A stretch of DNA of 64,000 nt from NCBI GenBank assembly GCA_014169315.1, contig AP022133.1, positions 3,348,001-3,412,000 on the forward strand, written 5' to 3'. Position 1 is the first letter of the stretch, and every line of letters begins with the position of its first letter. Below the pieces are notes generated by a model. It saw only the letters and a list, made by a program, of their open reading frames with translations, was not told the DNA's origin and made no database searches. Made by a program: the position numbers and the translations under genes. Shown piece by piece: positions 1 through 8,814 of this stretch. Source of the DNA: Enterobacter cloacae (lineage in GTDB: Bacteria; Pseudomonadota; Gammaproteobacteria; Enterobacterales; Enterobacteriaceae).

Positions 1-843
1 GGTGACGACGCGCCAGGGCAGATTGTCCGCGCGATTGAACTGGCGAATGCGCGTCAGGAGTGCGACGTGTTAATCGTTGGGCGTGGCGGTGGTTCGCTGG
101 AAGATTTGTGGAGCTTTAACGACGAGCGCGTGGCGCGGGCTATTTTCGCCAGCCTTATCCCCGTTGTAAGCGCCGTGGGGCACGAAACGGATGTCACCAT
201 CGCCGACTTTGTCGCAGATTTACGCGCCCCTACGCCATCTGCAGCGGCGGAAGTGGTGAGCCGTAATCAGCTGGAGCTGCTGCGTCAGCTTCAGAACGGC
301 CAGCAGCGTCTGGAGATGGCGATGGACTATTTCCTTGCCAACCGTACCCGTCGCTTTACCCAGCTTCATCATCGCCTGCAACAACAACATCCTCAGTTAC
401 GCCTGGCGCGACAGCAAACCGTGCTGGATCGCCTGCGTCAGCGAATGAACACCGCACTGGATAATCAGCTCAGGCGTGCAGTGTCGCGCCAGCAGCGCAT
501 CATCCAGCGTTTGAACCAGCAAAACCCACAGCCGAAGATTTACCGGGCGCAAACGCGTATTCAACAGCTGGAGTATCGTCTGGCAGAGAACCTGCGAACC
601 CGTCTGAGTCGCTCCCGCGAGCGTTTCGGTAATGCGGTGACCCATCTGGAAGCCGTCAGTCCTCTCTCCACGCTGGCACGCGGATACAGCGTGACCACCG
701 CGACGGATGGCAAAGTGCTGAAGCAAACTAAGCAGGTGAAAGCCGGTGATATGCTCACCACCCGCCTGTCAGACGGCTGGGTGGAAAGCGAAGTGAAAGG
801 TGTGACCGCAGCGAAGAAAACGCGGAAGAAAAAACCGGATTAA
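1..843 (+). CDS. xseA: Exodeoxyribonuclease VII large subunit, C-terminal part (5' end outside window)
   Basis: The frame is open from base 1, so the gene enters from the left; the GTG at 67 is internal. The visible 280 residues hold the end of the catalytic domain, with the glycine-rich [12 protein letters not shown] stretch and the [14 protein letters not shown] segment typical of XseA. A long basic, glutamine-rich alpha-helical coiled-coil region (about residues 90-210) follows, then the C-terminal segment with the LARGYS motif. The large subunit carries the nuclease active site; with several small XseB subunits it degrades single-stranded DNA into oligonucleotides in mismatch repair and recombination. 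The stop codon overlaps the stop of convergent yfgJ by four bases. The assignment is secure; only completeness is unknown. Confidence 0.98.
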   Translation, partial: GDDAPGQIVRAIELANARQECDVLIVGRGGGSLEDLWSFNDERVARAIFASLIPVVSAVGHETDVTIADFVADLRAPTPSAAAEVVSRNQLELLRQLQNGQQRLEMAMDYFLANRTRRFTQLHHRLQQQHPQLRLARQQTVLDRLRQRMNTALDNQLRRAVSRQQRIIQRLNQQNPQPKIYRAQTRIQQLEYRLAENLRTRLSRSRERFGNAVTHLEAVSPLSTLARGYSVTTATDGKVLKQTKQVKAGDMLTTRLSDGWVESEVKGVTAAKKTRKKKPD

Positions 844-1055
844 ACCGGCACAAACTCCACGCGCTTTTTAGAGATCAACCCGTGGCCATTCTGACAGAAG
901 TAATCCACCGCACCACAGGCTTTTAATACCTGGAGAGGCTTATGGCACTCCGGGCAGCGTGCTTCCAGCTGAATATCTTTATTGCAGTTATCGCAGTGCG
1001 CCACACCGTTTTGTGGCTCCAGTTCGGCATGACACTCCGGGCAGGTAATGGACAT
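840..1055 (-). CDS. yfgJ: YfgJ-like zinc-ribbon protein
   Basis: A 71-residue protein with two zinc-ribbon halves: CPEC and CDNC near the N-terminus, then CPEC, a single Cys and CQNGH. Four CxxC-type knuckles predict bound zinc. The C-terminal half matches the E. coli YfgJ sequence as I remember it. The open frame extends upstream to 1076, but the ATG at 1055 is preceded at good spacing by AAAGGAG, and translation from there gives the family length, so I place the start there. It is convergent with xseA with overlapping stop codons. The molecular role is not known; a rubredoxin-like or nucleic-acid-binding role would be guesswork. Confidence 0.9.
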   Translation of the reverse strand: MSITCPECHAELEPQNGVAHCDNCNKDIQLEARCPECHKPLQVLKACGAVDYFCQNGHGLISKKRVEFVPV

Positions 1056-1107
1056 GGTGACTCCTTTAAAAGACATTCAATTTTGAGTGGATTTTACCAC
1101 GATGCGC

Positions 1108-2142
1108 TCAGTGTGGACCACGCAACTGTTGCTGTAGAGTCAACAACAGTTCGACTTCCTCAAGCCTGCGCTGTGTCGTACGGCTCACCTCTTGCGGATC
1201 GCGTTCAAACAAACTGTACTCACCCAGAATATGCTCAGCCAGACAGTGTTCGTAAATCGTGCCGGGAATGTGCCAGTGCTGAATATCATCGCCATCAATA
1301 CGCTCCAGCACATCTTCTGCACCGCGCCGATCGTGGCTGATAATCCGCCCGTCACGCAAATACAGCCGCAGCCCTTTTTGCCCACCGGCGGGGCCTGCAT
1401 ATTTGTTGAGCCAGATATCCACCGGCACGCCGCTAATGTGCCCCTGAAGATGCGCTTCACCTTCAGCCGTGGTCAGATCGCCTTTTATAATATCGCGTCC
1501 CAGCCGATCTTTGGCCGTTACCACCCGTAACGCCATTTCATCACGCCCGCCCAGATAACGTACCGTCTCACGCAGCATCGCCAGCACATGAGTCCCGATA
1601 TCCAGAATCACGCCATCGGGGTGATGCAGTGTACGCGTGTCCGGTTCACCGGTAGCAAAGTTGAGCGCAATGGGTTCCCCTGCGGGGTTATAGCCGCTCG
1701 GCTCCTGCAGAAAACCTTCAATTCTGACGACATCAGAAAACGTACTGACCAGCGTCTGCTTCACCGTTTCGAGACGCGCCATCCAGTGATCGAGCGCCAG
1801 CACGCGGGACGCGACGCCGGGCAGTTCCAGCAGTGATTTGAGTTTTTCAATCTGGGGAAGCGTGGCGACAATCGGTTTTTCGACCACAATACGCGACACG
1901 GGTGAGGCAATTGCCTGCTCAAGCACCTCAAGATGGTTCAGGGAGGCGGTGGTAATAAACAGAGTATCAAGAGGTTGGGAGAGCAGTTCAGCGAGTGATG
2001 CACAACGGGTTACACCTTCAGGCTGTTTGACGGGCTGAACATCAAAACCTGAACATCGCGGAGATTCATCAAAGAGATTTCGTATTGCGGGCAGGTAAGC
2101 CGTTTCAACCACTGCACCAAGACCAACAAACCCTAACAGCAT
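1108..2142 (-). CDS. Gfo/Idh/MocA-family oxidoreductase
   Basis: A 344-residue protein. The N-terminus (residues 3-9, GFVGLGA) is a Rossmann dinucleotide-binding loop, and VVEKPIV near residue 90 is the EKP motif that marks Gfo/Idh/MocA NAD(P)-dependent sugar and inositol dehydrogenases. DIGTHVLAML near residue 180 corresponds to the GxH catalytic segment of the C-terminal alpha/beta domain. GAGGTAAGAAC before the ATG is a good ribosome site. It lies 63 bp downstream of a POT transporter on the same strand, separated by a hairpin, so the two may share a transcript and a substrate pathway. E. coli K-12 has no counterpart between yfgJ and der, so this is accessory content. The substrate cannot be told from sequence. 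Confidence 0.85.
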   Translation of the reverse strand: MLLGFVGLGAVVETAYLPAIRNLFDESPRCSGFDVQPVKQPEGVTRCASLAELLSQPLDTLFITTASLNHLEVLEQAIASPVSRIVVEKPIVATLPQIEKLKSLLELPGVASRVLALDHWMARLETVKQTLVSTFSDVVRIEGFLQEPSGYNPAGEPIALNFATGEPDTRTLHHPDGVILDIGTHVLAMLRETVRYLGGRDEMALRVVTAKDRLGRDIIKGDLTTAEGEAHLQGHISGVPVDIWLNKYAGPAGGQKGLRLYLRDGRIISHDRRGAEDVLERIDGDDIQHWHIPGTIYEHCLAEHILGEYSLFERDPQEVSRTTQRRLEEVELLLTLQQQLRGPH

Positions 2143-2163
2143 GTTCTTACCTCGTTGAGTAAA

Positions 2164-2192
2164 TTGCCGGGGCGTAACGCCTGCCCCGGCAA
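2164..2192 (-). terminator. Hairpin between POT transporter and oxidoreductase genes
   Basis: A perfect 10-bp GC-rich stem (arms 2164-2173 and 2183-2192) with a 9-nt loop lies in the 63-bp gap. On the minus strand it is followed by only TTTA, so it could be a weak terminator, a processing hairpin that sets the ratio of the two messages, or both. Confidence 0.55.
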
Positions 2193-2205
2193 CCTCGAGG
2201 TGTTA

Positions 2206-3747
2206 TCAGGCGCTAGTAGCCGGTTTAGTCTGCACATTTTCCAGCATACGACGAACCGGAACAATGAGGACGATCAGTACCGCGGCACAGATAACCAGTG
2301 CAATGGAGCAGCGAGCGAAGAGATCCGGCAGCATATCAAGCTGGTCTGCCTTCACGTGACCACCAATCAGACCCGCCGCCAGGTTACCCAGCGCACTCGC
2401 ACAGAACCACAGCCCCATCATCTGCCCACGCATTCTTTCCGGAGCCAGCAGCGTCATGGTCGCCAGACCAATCGGGCTCAGGCACAGCTCGCCAAGCGTC
2501 AGCATCAGGATGCTGCCCACCAGCCAGAACGGAGAAACGCCTGCGCCACCGTTGTTCAGCACGTTCTGCGCCGCCAGCATCATCAGGCCAAAACCCGCCG
2601 CAGCGCAGAGAATACCGATAACAAACTTGGTGATGCTGCCCGGACGAATGTCCATGCTGGCAAGCTTCGGCCATGCCCAGCTAAACACCGGTGCCAGCAG
2701 GATAATGAACAACGCGTTGACCGACTGGAACCACACGGCCGGAATTTCAAAACCACCGATCATGCGATTAGTGTAGTCGTTAGCGAACAGGTTAAATGAC
2801 GTTGGCTTTTGCTCAAACGCAGACCAGAAGAACGCAGCGGAAACCAGCAGGATAAAGCAGACCAGCAGTCTGGCACGCTCTTTACGGGTCAGGCCGGCAA
2901 AGACGAACAGATAAACAAAGTAGAGGGCAACGGACACCGCGATCACGTACACCAGCATGCTGGCAATCGCGACCGGCCTAATCACAATCACGCCCTGTGC
3001 AATCAGCGTAACGATAACCGCAACACCCGCTGCCAGCGCCAGCAGCCAGGTTCCCACGCCATTGCGCTTCACCACCGGGCTGTTCCAGGTGGAATCCAGA
3101 CCGACTTCGCTGTCATAGCGTTTCATCGCCGGAACGGCAAACACGCGGAAGATGATCAACGCCACCAGCATCCCGATGCCGCCGATACCAAAGCCCCAGT
3201 GCCAGCCGTGGGATTTAATCAACCAGCCGGAGATAAGCGGCGCGATGAACGATCCCATGTTGATGCCCATGTAGAACAGCGAGAAACCGCCGTCACGACG
3301 CGCATCACCTTTTTTATACAACGTCCCGACCATGACCGAGATACAGGTCTTGAACAGGCCGGAGCCCATCACAATAAACATCAGGCCGATAAAGAACAGG
3401 TTGTCACCCATAATGGCCGAGAGCGCAATCGACAAATGACCGAGTGCGATCAGAATCGAACCGTACCAGACGGCTCTCTGCTGACCCAGCCAGTTATCCG
3501 CCAGCCAGCCACCCGGCAGTGCAGCCAGGTACATGGTACCGGCAAAGATCCCGACAATCGCCGAGGCATTTTCACGCGCCAGCCCCATCCCGCCGTCATA
3601 AACGGTGGCAGCCATAAACAGGATCAGCAGCGGGCGAATGCCGTAAAACGAGAAACGCTCCCACATCTCGGTGAAGAACAACGAGCCAAGCGGATACGGA
3701 TGGCCGAAGAACGTTCGGCTTTCTTTTTGATTAACAGAGGATTGCAT
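2206..3747 (-). CDS. POT/PTR2-family proton-coupled peptide transporter
   Basis: A 513-residue polytopic membrane protein. TEMWERFSFYG near residue 30 is the ExxERFxxYG proton-coupling motif of helix 1 in POT transporters. GGWLADNWLG and RRDGGFSLFYMGINMG are further family signatures, and the profile suggests 12-14 membrane helices. The frame begins at 3786, but GGGAGA sits correctly before the ATG at 3747. POT proteins import di- and tripeptides using the proton gradient; some members take other small solutes. It is not orthologous in position to dtpA-D. A second, clearly DtpC-like POT gene lies at 51625. Its downstream partner is the Gfo/Idh oxidoreductase. The exact substrate is unknown. 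Confidence 0.88.
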   Translation of the reverse strand: MQSSVNQKESRTFFGHPYPLGSLFFTEMWERFSFYGIRPLLILFMAATVYDGGMGLARENASAIVGIFAGTMYLAALPGGWLADNWLGQQRAVWYGSILIALGHLSIALSAIMGDNLFFIGLMFIVMGSGLFKTCISVMVGTLYKKGDARRDGGFSLFYMGINMGSFIAPLISGWLIKSHGWHWGFGIGGIGMLVALIIFRVFAVPAMKRYDSEVGLDSTWNSPVVKRNGVGTWLLALAAGVAVIVTLIAQGVIVIRPVAIASMLVYVIAVSVALYFVYLFVFAGLTRKERARLLVCFILLVSAAFFWSAFEQKPTSFNLFANDYTNRMIGGFEIPAVWFQSVNALFIILLAPVFSWAWPKLASMDIRPGSITKFVIGILCAAAGFGLMMLAAQNVLNNGGAGVSPFWLVGSILMLTLGELCLSPIGLATMTLLAPERMRGQMMGLWFCASALGNLAAGLIGGHVKADQLDMLPDLFARCSIALVICAAVLIVLIVPVRRMLENVQTKPATSA

Positions 3748-3798
3748 AATTCTCCCGAAAAGGTATGTCGTCGTGCTGGTAAGCACCGCAATGTACGC

Positions 3799-3827
3799 CG
3801 GCCAGTTACGTATCTGGCCGATTTTTT
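3799..3827 (+). terminator. Terminator-like hairpin in the leader of the POT gene, oriented rightward
   Basis: The inverted repeat has arms 3799-3805 and 3814-3820 (CGGCCAG / CTGGCCG, 8-nt loop) followed on the plus strand by ATTTTTT. It therefore looks like an intrinsic terminator facing away from the POT gene, inside that gene's own upstream region. No plus-strand gene is visible before it. The rest of 3748-4048 holds a GACAATTGTC palindrome at 3914-3923, AT-rich sequence and the der terminator; I see no gene. Confidence 0.45.
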
Positions 3828-3913
3828 ACAGGCGGCGAAAAATTATTTAACTATTTGATAACCTGGCACCAGTTTTGTCTAGTACCCAACCCTGGACTTT
3901 AAGATGAAAATTC

Positions 3914-3923
3914 GACAATTGTC
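3914..3923. promoter_or_regulatory. Perfect GACAATTGTC palindrome upstream of the POT gene
   Basis: A 10-bp perfect palindrome about 170 bp before the POT start codon, in AT-rich DNA. It could be an operator half-pair for a dimeric regulator, but a palindrome this short can arise by chance and no regulator gene is adjacent. Confidence 0.25.
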
Positions 3924-4002
3924 TACTTTCTTAGATTTAAACATGGTTAAAAATGAATAGCGATTGACATCACACCGGGAAAACGGGCGGTAAGAATGAG
4001 CG

Positions 4003-4031
4003 AAAAAAAACCCGCGACAGGCGCGGGTTTT
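4003..4031 (-). terminator. Intrinsic terminator of der
   Basis: A 9-bp stem (4008-4016 with 4022-4030, 5-nt loop) whose minus-strand transcript ends in eight uridines, directly after the der stop codon. Confidence 0.9.
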
Positions 4032-4048
4032 AGTGAGATCGGCAGTGC

Positions 4049-5524
4049 TTACTTGCTTTTCTTAATGTGTTTAATCAAACGTTTACGCTTACGCATCTGG
4101 TTTGGCGTCAGAGTGTTACGCTTGTTAGCAAACGGGTTATCCCCTTCCTTGAACTGGATACGGATAGGTGTGCCCATCACGTCCAGCGATTTACGGAAGT
4201 AGTTCATCAGATAGCGTTTGTAAGAGTCCGGCAGGTCTTTCACCTGATTACCGTGGATCACCACAATCGGTGGGTTATAACCACCGGCGTGGGCATATTT
4301 CAGCTTCACGCGACGGCCACGCACCAGCGGTGGCTGATGGTCTTCTGCTGCCATATTCATGATACGGGTCAGCATCGCGGTGCTCTGACGACGGGTGGAG
4401 CTGTCATACGCTTCACGTACGGAATCGAACAGGTTACCCACACCACTACCGTGCAGTGCAGAGATAAAGTGCACACGAGCAAAGTCGATAAAGCCCAGAC
4501 GGAAGTCCAGGGTCTCTTTCACCTGCTCTCTCACTTCATTGCTCAGGCCATCCCATTTGTTGACCACGATAACCAGTGAGCGCCCACTATTGAGGATAAA
4601 GCCGAGCAGCGACAGATCCTGATCGGAAATACCTTCACGTGCGTCGATAACCAGCAACACTACGTTGGCATCTTCAATCGCCTGCAGCGTTTTGATTACG
4701 GAGAATTTTTCTACCACATCGGTGATTTTTCCGCGCTTACGCACACCCGCGGTGTCGATGAGTACATACTCACGCTCATCGCGCTCCATCGGGATGTAGA
4801 TGCTGTCACGGGTGGTGCCAGGCATATCGTATACAACGACACGTTCTTCACCGAGAATGCGGTTAGTAAGCGTAGACTTACCTACGTTTGGACGGCCCAC
4901 AATCGCCAGTTTAATTGGCAGATCCTGCGGGTTGAATGCCTCTTCAGGCTCTTCTTCTTCGCCTTCTTCACCGTCTTCGAACTGCGCCCAGTATTCAGCG
5001 TCTTCGTCCACTTCTTCCGGCGGGTTCACTTCGTCAACCCACGGCAGCAGAACGGTTTCGAGCAGGCTGGTCACACCACGACCATGAGATGCCGCGATAG
5101 GATAGATATCGCCCAGGCCTAAAGACCAGAAATCAGCAACCGCCTGATCGGCATCGATGCCGTCAGTTTTGTTCGCCACAAGGAAGGTTGGCTTTTCACG
5201 TGAGCGCAGATGTTTAGCAATCGCGGAGTCCGCTGGCATCAGGCCCGCACGGGCATCCACCATAAACAGAACCACGTCTGCTTCTTCAATCGCCAGCAGA
5301 GACTGCTCCGCCATGCGGGTCTCAACGCCATCTTCTGTCCCGTCAATACCGCCGGTATCGATACAGATGAACTCGCGTCCTTCCACCTCTGCACGACCGT
5401 ACTTACGGTCACGCGTCAGCCCCGGGAAATCCGCAACCAGCGCATCACGGGTGCGTGTTAAACGGTTAAAAAGAGTGGATTTTCCAACGTTAGGGCGCCC
5501 GACAAGCGCGACCACAGGTACCAT
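4049..5524 (-). CDS. der: Ribosome-associated GTPase Der (EngA)
   Basis: A 491-residue protein with two tandem GTPase domains, the hallmark of Der/EngA. P-loop GRPNVGKST occurs near residues 8-16 and again near 210, with DTGG/DTAG switch II and NKTD/NKWD base-recognition motifs in each. A very acidic linker lies between the domains and a basic KH-like C-terminal domain ends in a lysine/arginine-rich tail. Der acts late in 50S ribosomal subunit assembly. The frame starts at 5584, but [14 protein letters not shown] at 5524 gives the family length (E. coli 490). It follows bamB in the same direction with a strong hairpin between them, so it may be partly uncoupled from bamB. Confidence 0.98.
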   Translation of the reverse strand: MVPVVALVGRPNVGKSTLFNRLTRTRDALVADFPGLTRDRKYGRAEVEGREFICIDTGGIDGTEDGVETRMAEQSLLAIEEADVVLFMVDARAGLMPADSAIAKHLRSREKPTFLVANKTDGIDADQAVADFWSLGLGDIYPIAASHGRGVTSLLETVLLPWVDEVNPPEEVDEDAEYWAQFEDGEEGEEEEPEEAFNPQDLPIKLAIVGRPNVGKSTLTNRILGEERVVVYDMPGTTRDSIYIPMERDEREYVLIDTAGVRKRGKITDVVEKFSVIKTLQAIEDANVVLLVIDAREGISDQDLSLLGFILNSGRSLVIVVNKWDGLSNEVREQVKETLDFRLGFIDFARVHFISALHGSGVGNLFDSVREAYDSSTRRQSTAMLTRIMNMAAEDHQPPLVRGRRVKLKYAHAGGYNPPIVVIHGNQVKDLPDSYKRYLMNYFRKSLDVMGTPIRIQFKEGDNPFANKRNTLTPNQMRKRKRLIKHIKKSK

Positions 5525-5583
5525 GTTTGAAGCCTCATAAAATTCAAAATCACGTCGCTTTCGCGGCGTTTTTAAAAATGTCA

Positions 5584-5613
5584 AAACGGCTCCTGAGTGA
5601 ACAGGAGCCGTTT
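5584..5613 (-). terminator. Terminator or attenuator between bamB and der
   Basis: A perfect 12-bp stem (5584-5595 with 5602-5613, 6-nt loop) after the bamB stop codon. On the minus strand TTTTGACATTTTT follows, giving an interrupted U-tract that may allow partial read-through into der. Confidence 0.75.
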
Positions 5614-5636
5614 AGTATACTACAACAGCCGGGTAA

Positions 5637-6815
5637 TTAGCGCGTGATCGCGTACAGCGTGCCGTCTTTTGCCTGGATCAGCAGCTTACCATCCGCTACA
5701 ACCGGCTCCGTCAGGAAGCCTGAGCTGTCGACTTTTTGCTGAGCAGTGAAGCGACCCGTTTCCGGATCAACCCAGTGCATGTAACCTTCGCTATCACCTA
5801 CCACCAGGCTACCGTTGTACATGACCGGCGCGGTCAGCAGACGGTGCAGCAGATCGCTCTGCGTCCACAGCGTTACGCCGCCTTCGGTGTTCAGCGCCAG
5901 CAGGCGGTCGTTCTGATCAACCATATAGATACGGTTGCCATCAACGACAAAATCATTCACTGAGCCCAGCTCACGTTTCCACATGATCTGGCCACTGCGC
6001 AGATCCAGCGCGGTCAGGTTACCGTTATACGCCAGAGCGTAAACCACACCGTTAACGATAACTGGCGTTGTGTCGACGTCACTCAGGCGGTCAATTTCGG
6101 TTGTACCGGTCGCCTGGGAGATACGTTGCTGCCAAATCATCTGACCTTGTTGCATCAACACTGCGCTCACACGACCGTTGTCGCCGCCAACAATGGCAGC
6201 ACCAAACGCGGTAGCCGGCGCGGATTCACCGCGCAAGGAGAGCGCAGGTATATCCAGGTTAACGGTCCATTTCACCAGACCATCTGCTTCGTTCAGCGCC
6301 TGCAGCTGGCCGTTGCTGGTGTGAATCAGAACCAGGCCATCGCTCACTACCGGACGAGACAGAGATTCACCGGCAACCGTCGTTTGCCAGGCCACAGAAC
6401 CATCACTGGTGTTCAGTGCATAGACCTGTGCCTTTTCGCTTCCCACATACACATGACCACCGGCAACGGTCAGGCCGCCAGAGAGCAGTGCAGGTTTACG
6501 GGAGAACCAGCCATCTTTTTCCGCCAGGTTAACGGACCATACTTCCTTCCCGTCATCAGCGTTAACCGCTTTCACGGTGCCTTTGCGGTCAGCCGCATAG
6601 ACAACGCTGTCAGCAAATGCCGGATGCAGGTTGGAATAGAACTCACCAATTCCATCCCCCACGGAGGTACTCCACGCGGTTGACGGGGTAAACTGGTTTT
6701 CAACAGTCGGCAGCGGGGACATTTTGACAACATCTTCTTCGCCACTGAACAGTGAGCAGCCACTCAATAACGTAACAGAAAGCAGTCCTGGCAGAAGTAA
6801 TTTACGCAATTGCAT
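5637..6815 (-). CDS. bamB: Outer membrane assembly lipoprotein BamB
   Basis: A 392-residue lipoprotein: a short basic N-terminus, hydrophobic core and lipobox LLSGC near residue 20 predict lipidation. The rest is repeated PQQ/WD-like blades (recurrent ALNxxDGxxxW motifs such as ALNTSDGSVAW and ALDLRSGQIMW), forming the eight-bladed beta-propeller that binds BamA POTRA domains in the BAM complex, which inserts beta-barrel proteins into the outer membrane. Length equals E. coli BamB. It lies 10 bp downstream of yfgM, consistent with a yfgM-bamB transcript; both act in envelope protein biogenesis. Confidence 0.98.
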   Translation of the reverse strand: MQLRKLLLPGLLSVTLLSGCSLFSGEEDVVKMSPLPTVENQFTPSTAWSTSVGDGIGEFYSNLHPAFADSVVYAADRKGTVKAVNADDGKEVWSVNLAEKDGWFSRKPALLSGGLTVAGGHVYVGSEKAQVYALNTSDGSVAWQTTVAGESLSRPVVSDGLVLIHTSNGQLQALNEADGLVKWTVNLDIPALSLRGESAPATAFGAAIVGGDNGRVSAVLMQQGQMIWQQRISQATGTTEIDRLSDVDTTPVIVNGVVYALAYNGNLTALDLRSGQIMWKRELGSVNDFVVDGNRIYMVDQNDRLLALNTEGGVTLWTQSDLLHRLLTAPVMYNGSLVVGDSEGYMHWVDPETGRFTAQQKVDSSGFLTEPVVADGKLLIQAKDGTLYAITR

Positions 6816-6825
6816 CGGGTCCCTC

Positions 6826-7446
6826 TCAGACGGACAAATTATTTATTTTCATCTGCATCATTTCGCTCAGCGCAGGTGAAGCCTTGCTCTCTACGCCAGC
6901 TTGCCACGCTTTACGCGCACCTTCTTTGTCACCTTTGCTCAGCAGCGCTTCACCACGGAGATCGGCAACAATGGCGGCAAAGCCTTCGCCTTTGATGGTA
7001 TCGAGCGTTTTCAGCGCATCATCGGCCTTTTTCTGCTGAACCTGGATACGTGCCAGGCGCAGATTAATAACCGCTTTCAGGTTTTCATCGTTGGCAGCCG
7101 TAAGCCCCTGCGACAGCTGTGCCGCCGCTTTTTCCAGCTCGTTCTTATCAACGAATTGCTGCGCAACTTCCAGTGCGGCCAGCGCACCATAAGTGTTTTT
7201 ATTGTCAGCCGCAAATTTCTCTGCTGCCGTCAACGTCTGTGGCGCGTCGGCACGAATAGCGCTGACGGTATTTTCATACGCCAGAGACGCGCCGCGCGCA
7301 GAATCGGCCTGATGATTATTCCAGTAACGCCAGCCTACCAGCGCACCTACACCTAAAATAACCCCAACAACCAGAGCCTTGCCATTTTCAGCAAAGAAGC
7401 GTTTTATCGCATCAACCTGGTCGTGTTCGTTCTCGTAAATTTCCAC
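6826..7446 (-). CDS. yfgM: YfgM, inner-membrane TPR protein and SecYEG/PpiD partner
   Basis: A 206-residue protein, the same length as E. coli YfgM. The cytoplasmic N-terminus begins MEIYENEHDQVDAIKRFF, a single membrane segment spans about residues 23-43 (KALVVGVILGVGALVGWRYW), and the periplasmic remainder is alanine-rich alpha-helical TPR-like repeat. In E. coli YfgM binds PpiD and the SecYEG translocon and assists periplasmic chaperoning; it also affects the Rcs response. It sits 13 bp after hisS and 10 bp before bamB, so the hisS-yfgM-bamB order is conserved and probably cotranscribed. Confidence 0.97.
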   Translation of the reverse strand: MEIYENEHDQVDAIKRFFAENGKALVVGVILGVGALVGWRYWNNHQADSARGASLAYENTVSAIRADAPQTLTAAEKFAADNKNTYGALAALEVAQQFVDKNELEKAAAQLSQGLTAANDENLKAVINLRLARIQVQQKKADDALKTLDTIKGEGFAAIVADLRGEALLSKGDKEGARKAWQAGVESKASPALSEMMQMKINNLSV

Positions 7447-7459
7447 GCAGTCCTTCTCC

Positions 7460-8734
7460 TTAGAAAGTCAAAGAGCGCAAGTGCGCCGCAACGCCGTCCT
7501 GCGTTACCGTTGTTTGCTCACCAGAGCGCAGGTCTTTCACTACCACTTCGCCGTTAGCCACTTCGGACTCACCCAGCACCAGTGCAATACTTGCGCCCCA
7601 CTTATCGGCACGAGCAAACTGTTTTTTGAAGTTGCCGCCGCCGTGGTTGGTCATCAGCTTAGCGTCCGGTAGTGCGTCACGCACGCGTTCTGCAAGCTGC
7701 ATCGCCGCAGACTGCGTATCCGCACCTGAAGCCACCAGGTATATATCGACAACGGAATCTGCTTTAAATTCCGGATTAACTGCCTGAACCAGCAAAACAA
7801 GTCGCTCAAGACCCATCGCAAAGCCGACAGCCGGAGCTGCACGCCCACCAAGCTGTTCAACCAGGCCATCATAACGACCACCCGCACAAACCGTCCCCTG
7901 AGAACCCAGGCTTGAGGTTACCCACTCGAACACAGTACGGTTGTAGTAGTCCAGACCGCGCACCAGGCGCTGGTTCACGGTATAGGCAATGCCCGCAGCT
8001 TCAAGCAGTTTGCACAGACCCGTAAAGTGTTCACGAGACTCGTCATCCAGGTAGTCACCCAGCGCAGGAGCATCATTCAGCAGCGCCTGTACGTCAGGGT
8101 TTTTGGAATCAAGAACGCGCAGCGGGTTGCTGTACATACGGCGTTTGCAGTCTTCGTCCAGCTTCTCTTTGTGCTGTTCCAGGAACGCGACCAGCGCATC
8201 ACGGTAGTTAGCACGCGCTTCCAGCGAACCAATAGAGTTCAGTTCCAGCGAAACGTGCTCAGAGATCCCCAGCGCACGCCACCAGCGAGCCGTCAGCATA
8301 ATCAGCTCGGCGTCAATGTCCGGGCCTTGCAGACCAAAGACTTCCACGCCCAGCTGGTTGAACTGGCGATAACGCCCTTTCTGCGGACGTTCGTGGCGGA
8401 ACATCGGACCGATATACCACAGGCGCTGCTCCTGATTGTACAGGAGACCATGTTCGATGCCGGCGCGTACGCAGCCCGCCGTACCTTCCGGACGCAGAGT
8501 CAGGCTGTCGCCGTTGCGGTCCTCAAAGGTATACATCTCTTTTTCAACCACGTCGGTCACTTCGCCGATCGCGCGTTTGAATAACGGGGTCTGCTCTACA
8601 ATCGGCAAACGGATTTCGCTGTAACCGTAGCTGCCGAGCACCTGTTTCAGTGTGCCTTCAATGCGCTGCCAGATGGCGGTTTCGCCAGGCAGATAATCGT
8701 TCATGCCGCGGATGGCTTGAATGTTTTTTGCCAC
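7460..8734 (-). CDS. hisS: Histidyl-tRNA synthetase
   Basis: A class II aminoacyl-tRNA synthetase of 424 residues, identical in length to E. coli HisS. Motif 2 is visible as the [15 protein letters not shown] segment, the histidine A motif as [15 protein letters not shown] near residue 260, and motif 3 as [10 protein letters not shown]. The C-terminal anticodon-binding domain follows. The open frame begins at 8785, but the family N-terminus [17 protein letters not shown] is reached from the GTG at 8734, preceded by a purine-rich AAAGAGAA, so I use the GTG start. A small hairpin with a U-tract just upstream may modulate entry from ispG. Confidence 0.98.
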   Translation of the reverse strand: MAKNIQAIRGMNDYLPGETAIWQRIEGTLKQVLGSYGYSEIRLPIVEQTPLFKRAIGEVTDVVEKEMYTFEDRNGDSLTLRPEGTAGCVRAGIEHGLLYNQEQRLWYIGPMFRHERPQKGRYRQFNQLGVEVFGLQGPDIDAELIMLTARWWRALGISEHVSLELNSIGSLEARANYRDALVAFLEQHKEKLDEDCKRRMYSNPLRVLDSKNPDVQALLNDAPALGDYLDDESREHFTGLCKLLEAAGIAYTVNQRLVRGLDYYNRTVFEWVTSSLGSQGTVCAGGRYDGLVEQLGGRAAPAVGFAMGLERLVLLVQAVNPEFKADSVVDIYLVASGADTQSAAMQLAERVRDALPDAKLMTNHGGGNFKKQFARADKWGASIALVLGESEVANGEVVVKDLRSGEQTTVTQDGVAAHLRSLTF

Positions 8735-8755
8735 GTTTATTCTCTTTCTATATAC

Positions 8756-8778
8756 AAAAAAAACCCAAAGAATGGGTT
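8756..8778 (-). terminator. Small intrinsic terminator/attenuator before hisS
   Basis: On the minus strand a 6-bp AACCCA/TGGGTT stem (8773-8778 with 8762-8767, 5-nt loop) is followed by a run of eight uridines, 22-44 nt before the hisS GTG. The stem is short, so termination between ispG and hisS is probably partial. Confidence 0.6.
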
Positions 8779-8787
8779 CAATCATAC

Positions 8788-8810
8788 ATGGGAAGCGAGC
8801 GGCTTCCCAT
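8788..8810 (-). repeat. Hairpin after ispG
   Basis: A perfect 8-bp stem (8788-8795 with 8803-8810, 7-nt loop) immediately after the ispG stop and ahead of the U-tract hairpin. It may protect the ispG 3' end or form one of two tandem terminator stems. Confidence 0.45.
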
Positions 8811-8814
8811 CACG

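Noticed and set aside
67..69. GTG at 67 as the start of xseA
   Set aside because: Codons 1-66 are in frame and encode the preceding conserved XseA residues, so the gene starts outside the window.
2809..3858. 349-codon plus-strand open frame opposite the POT gene
   Set aside because: Highly polar translation rich in His, Asn, Gln and Arg, as expected for the complement of a membrane-protein gene; no Shine-Dalgarno.
8735..8814. His leader peptide controlling hisS
   Set aside because: No short ORF with consecutive histidine codons is present between ispG and hisS.
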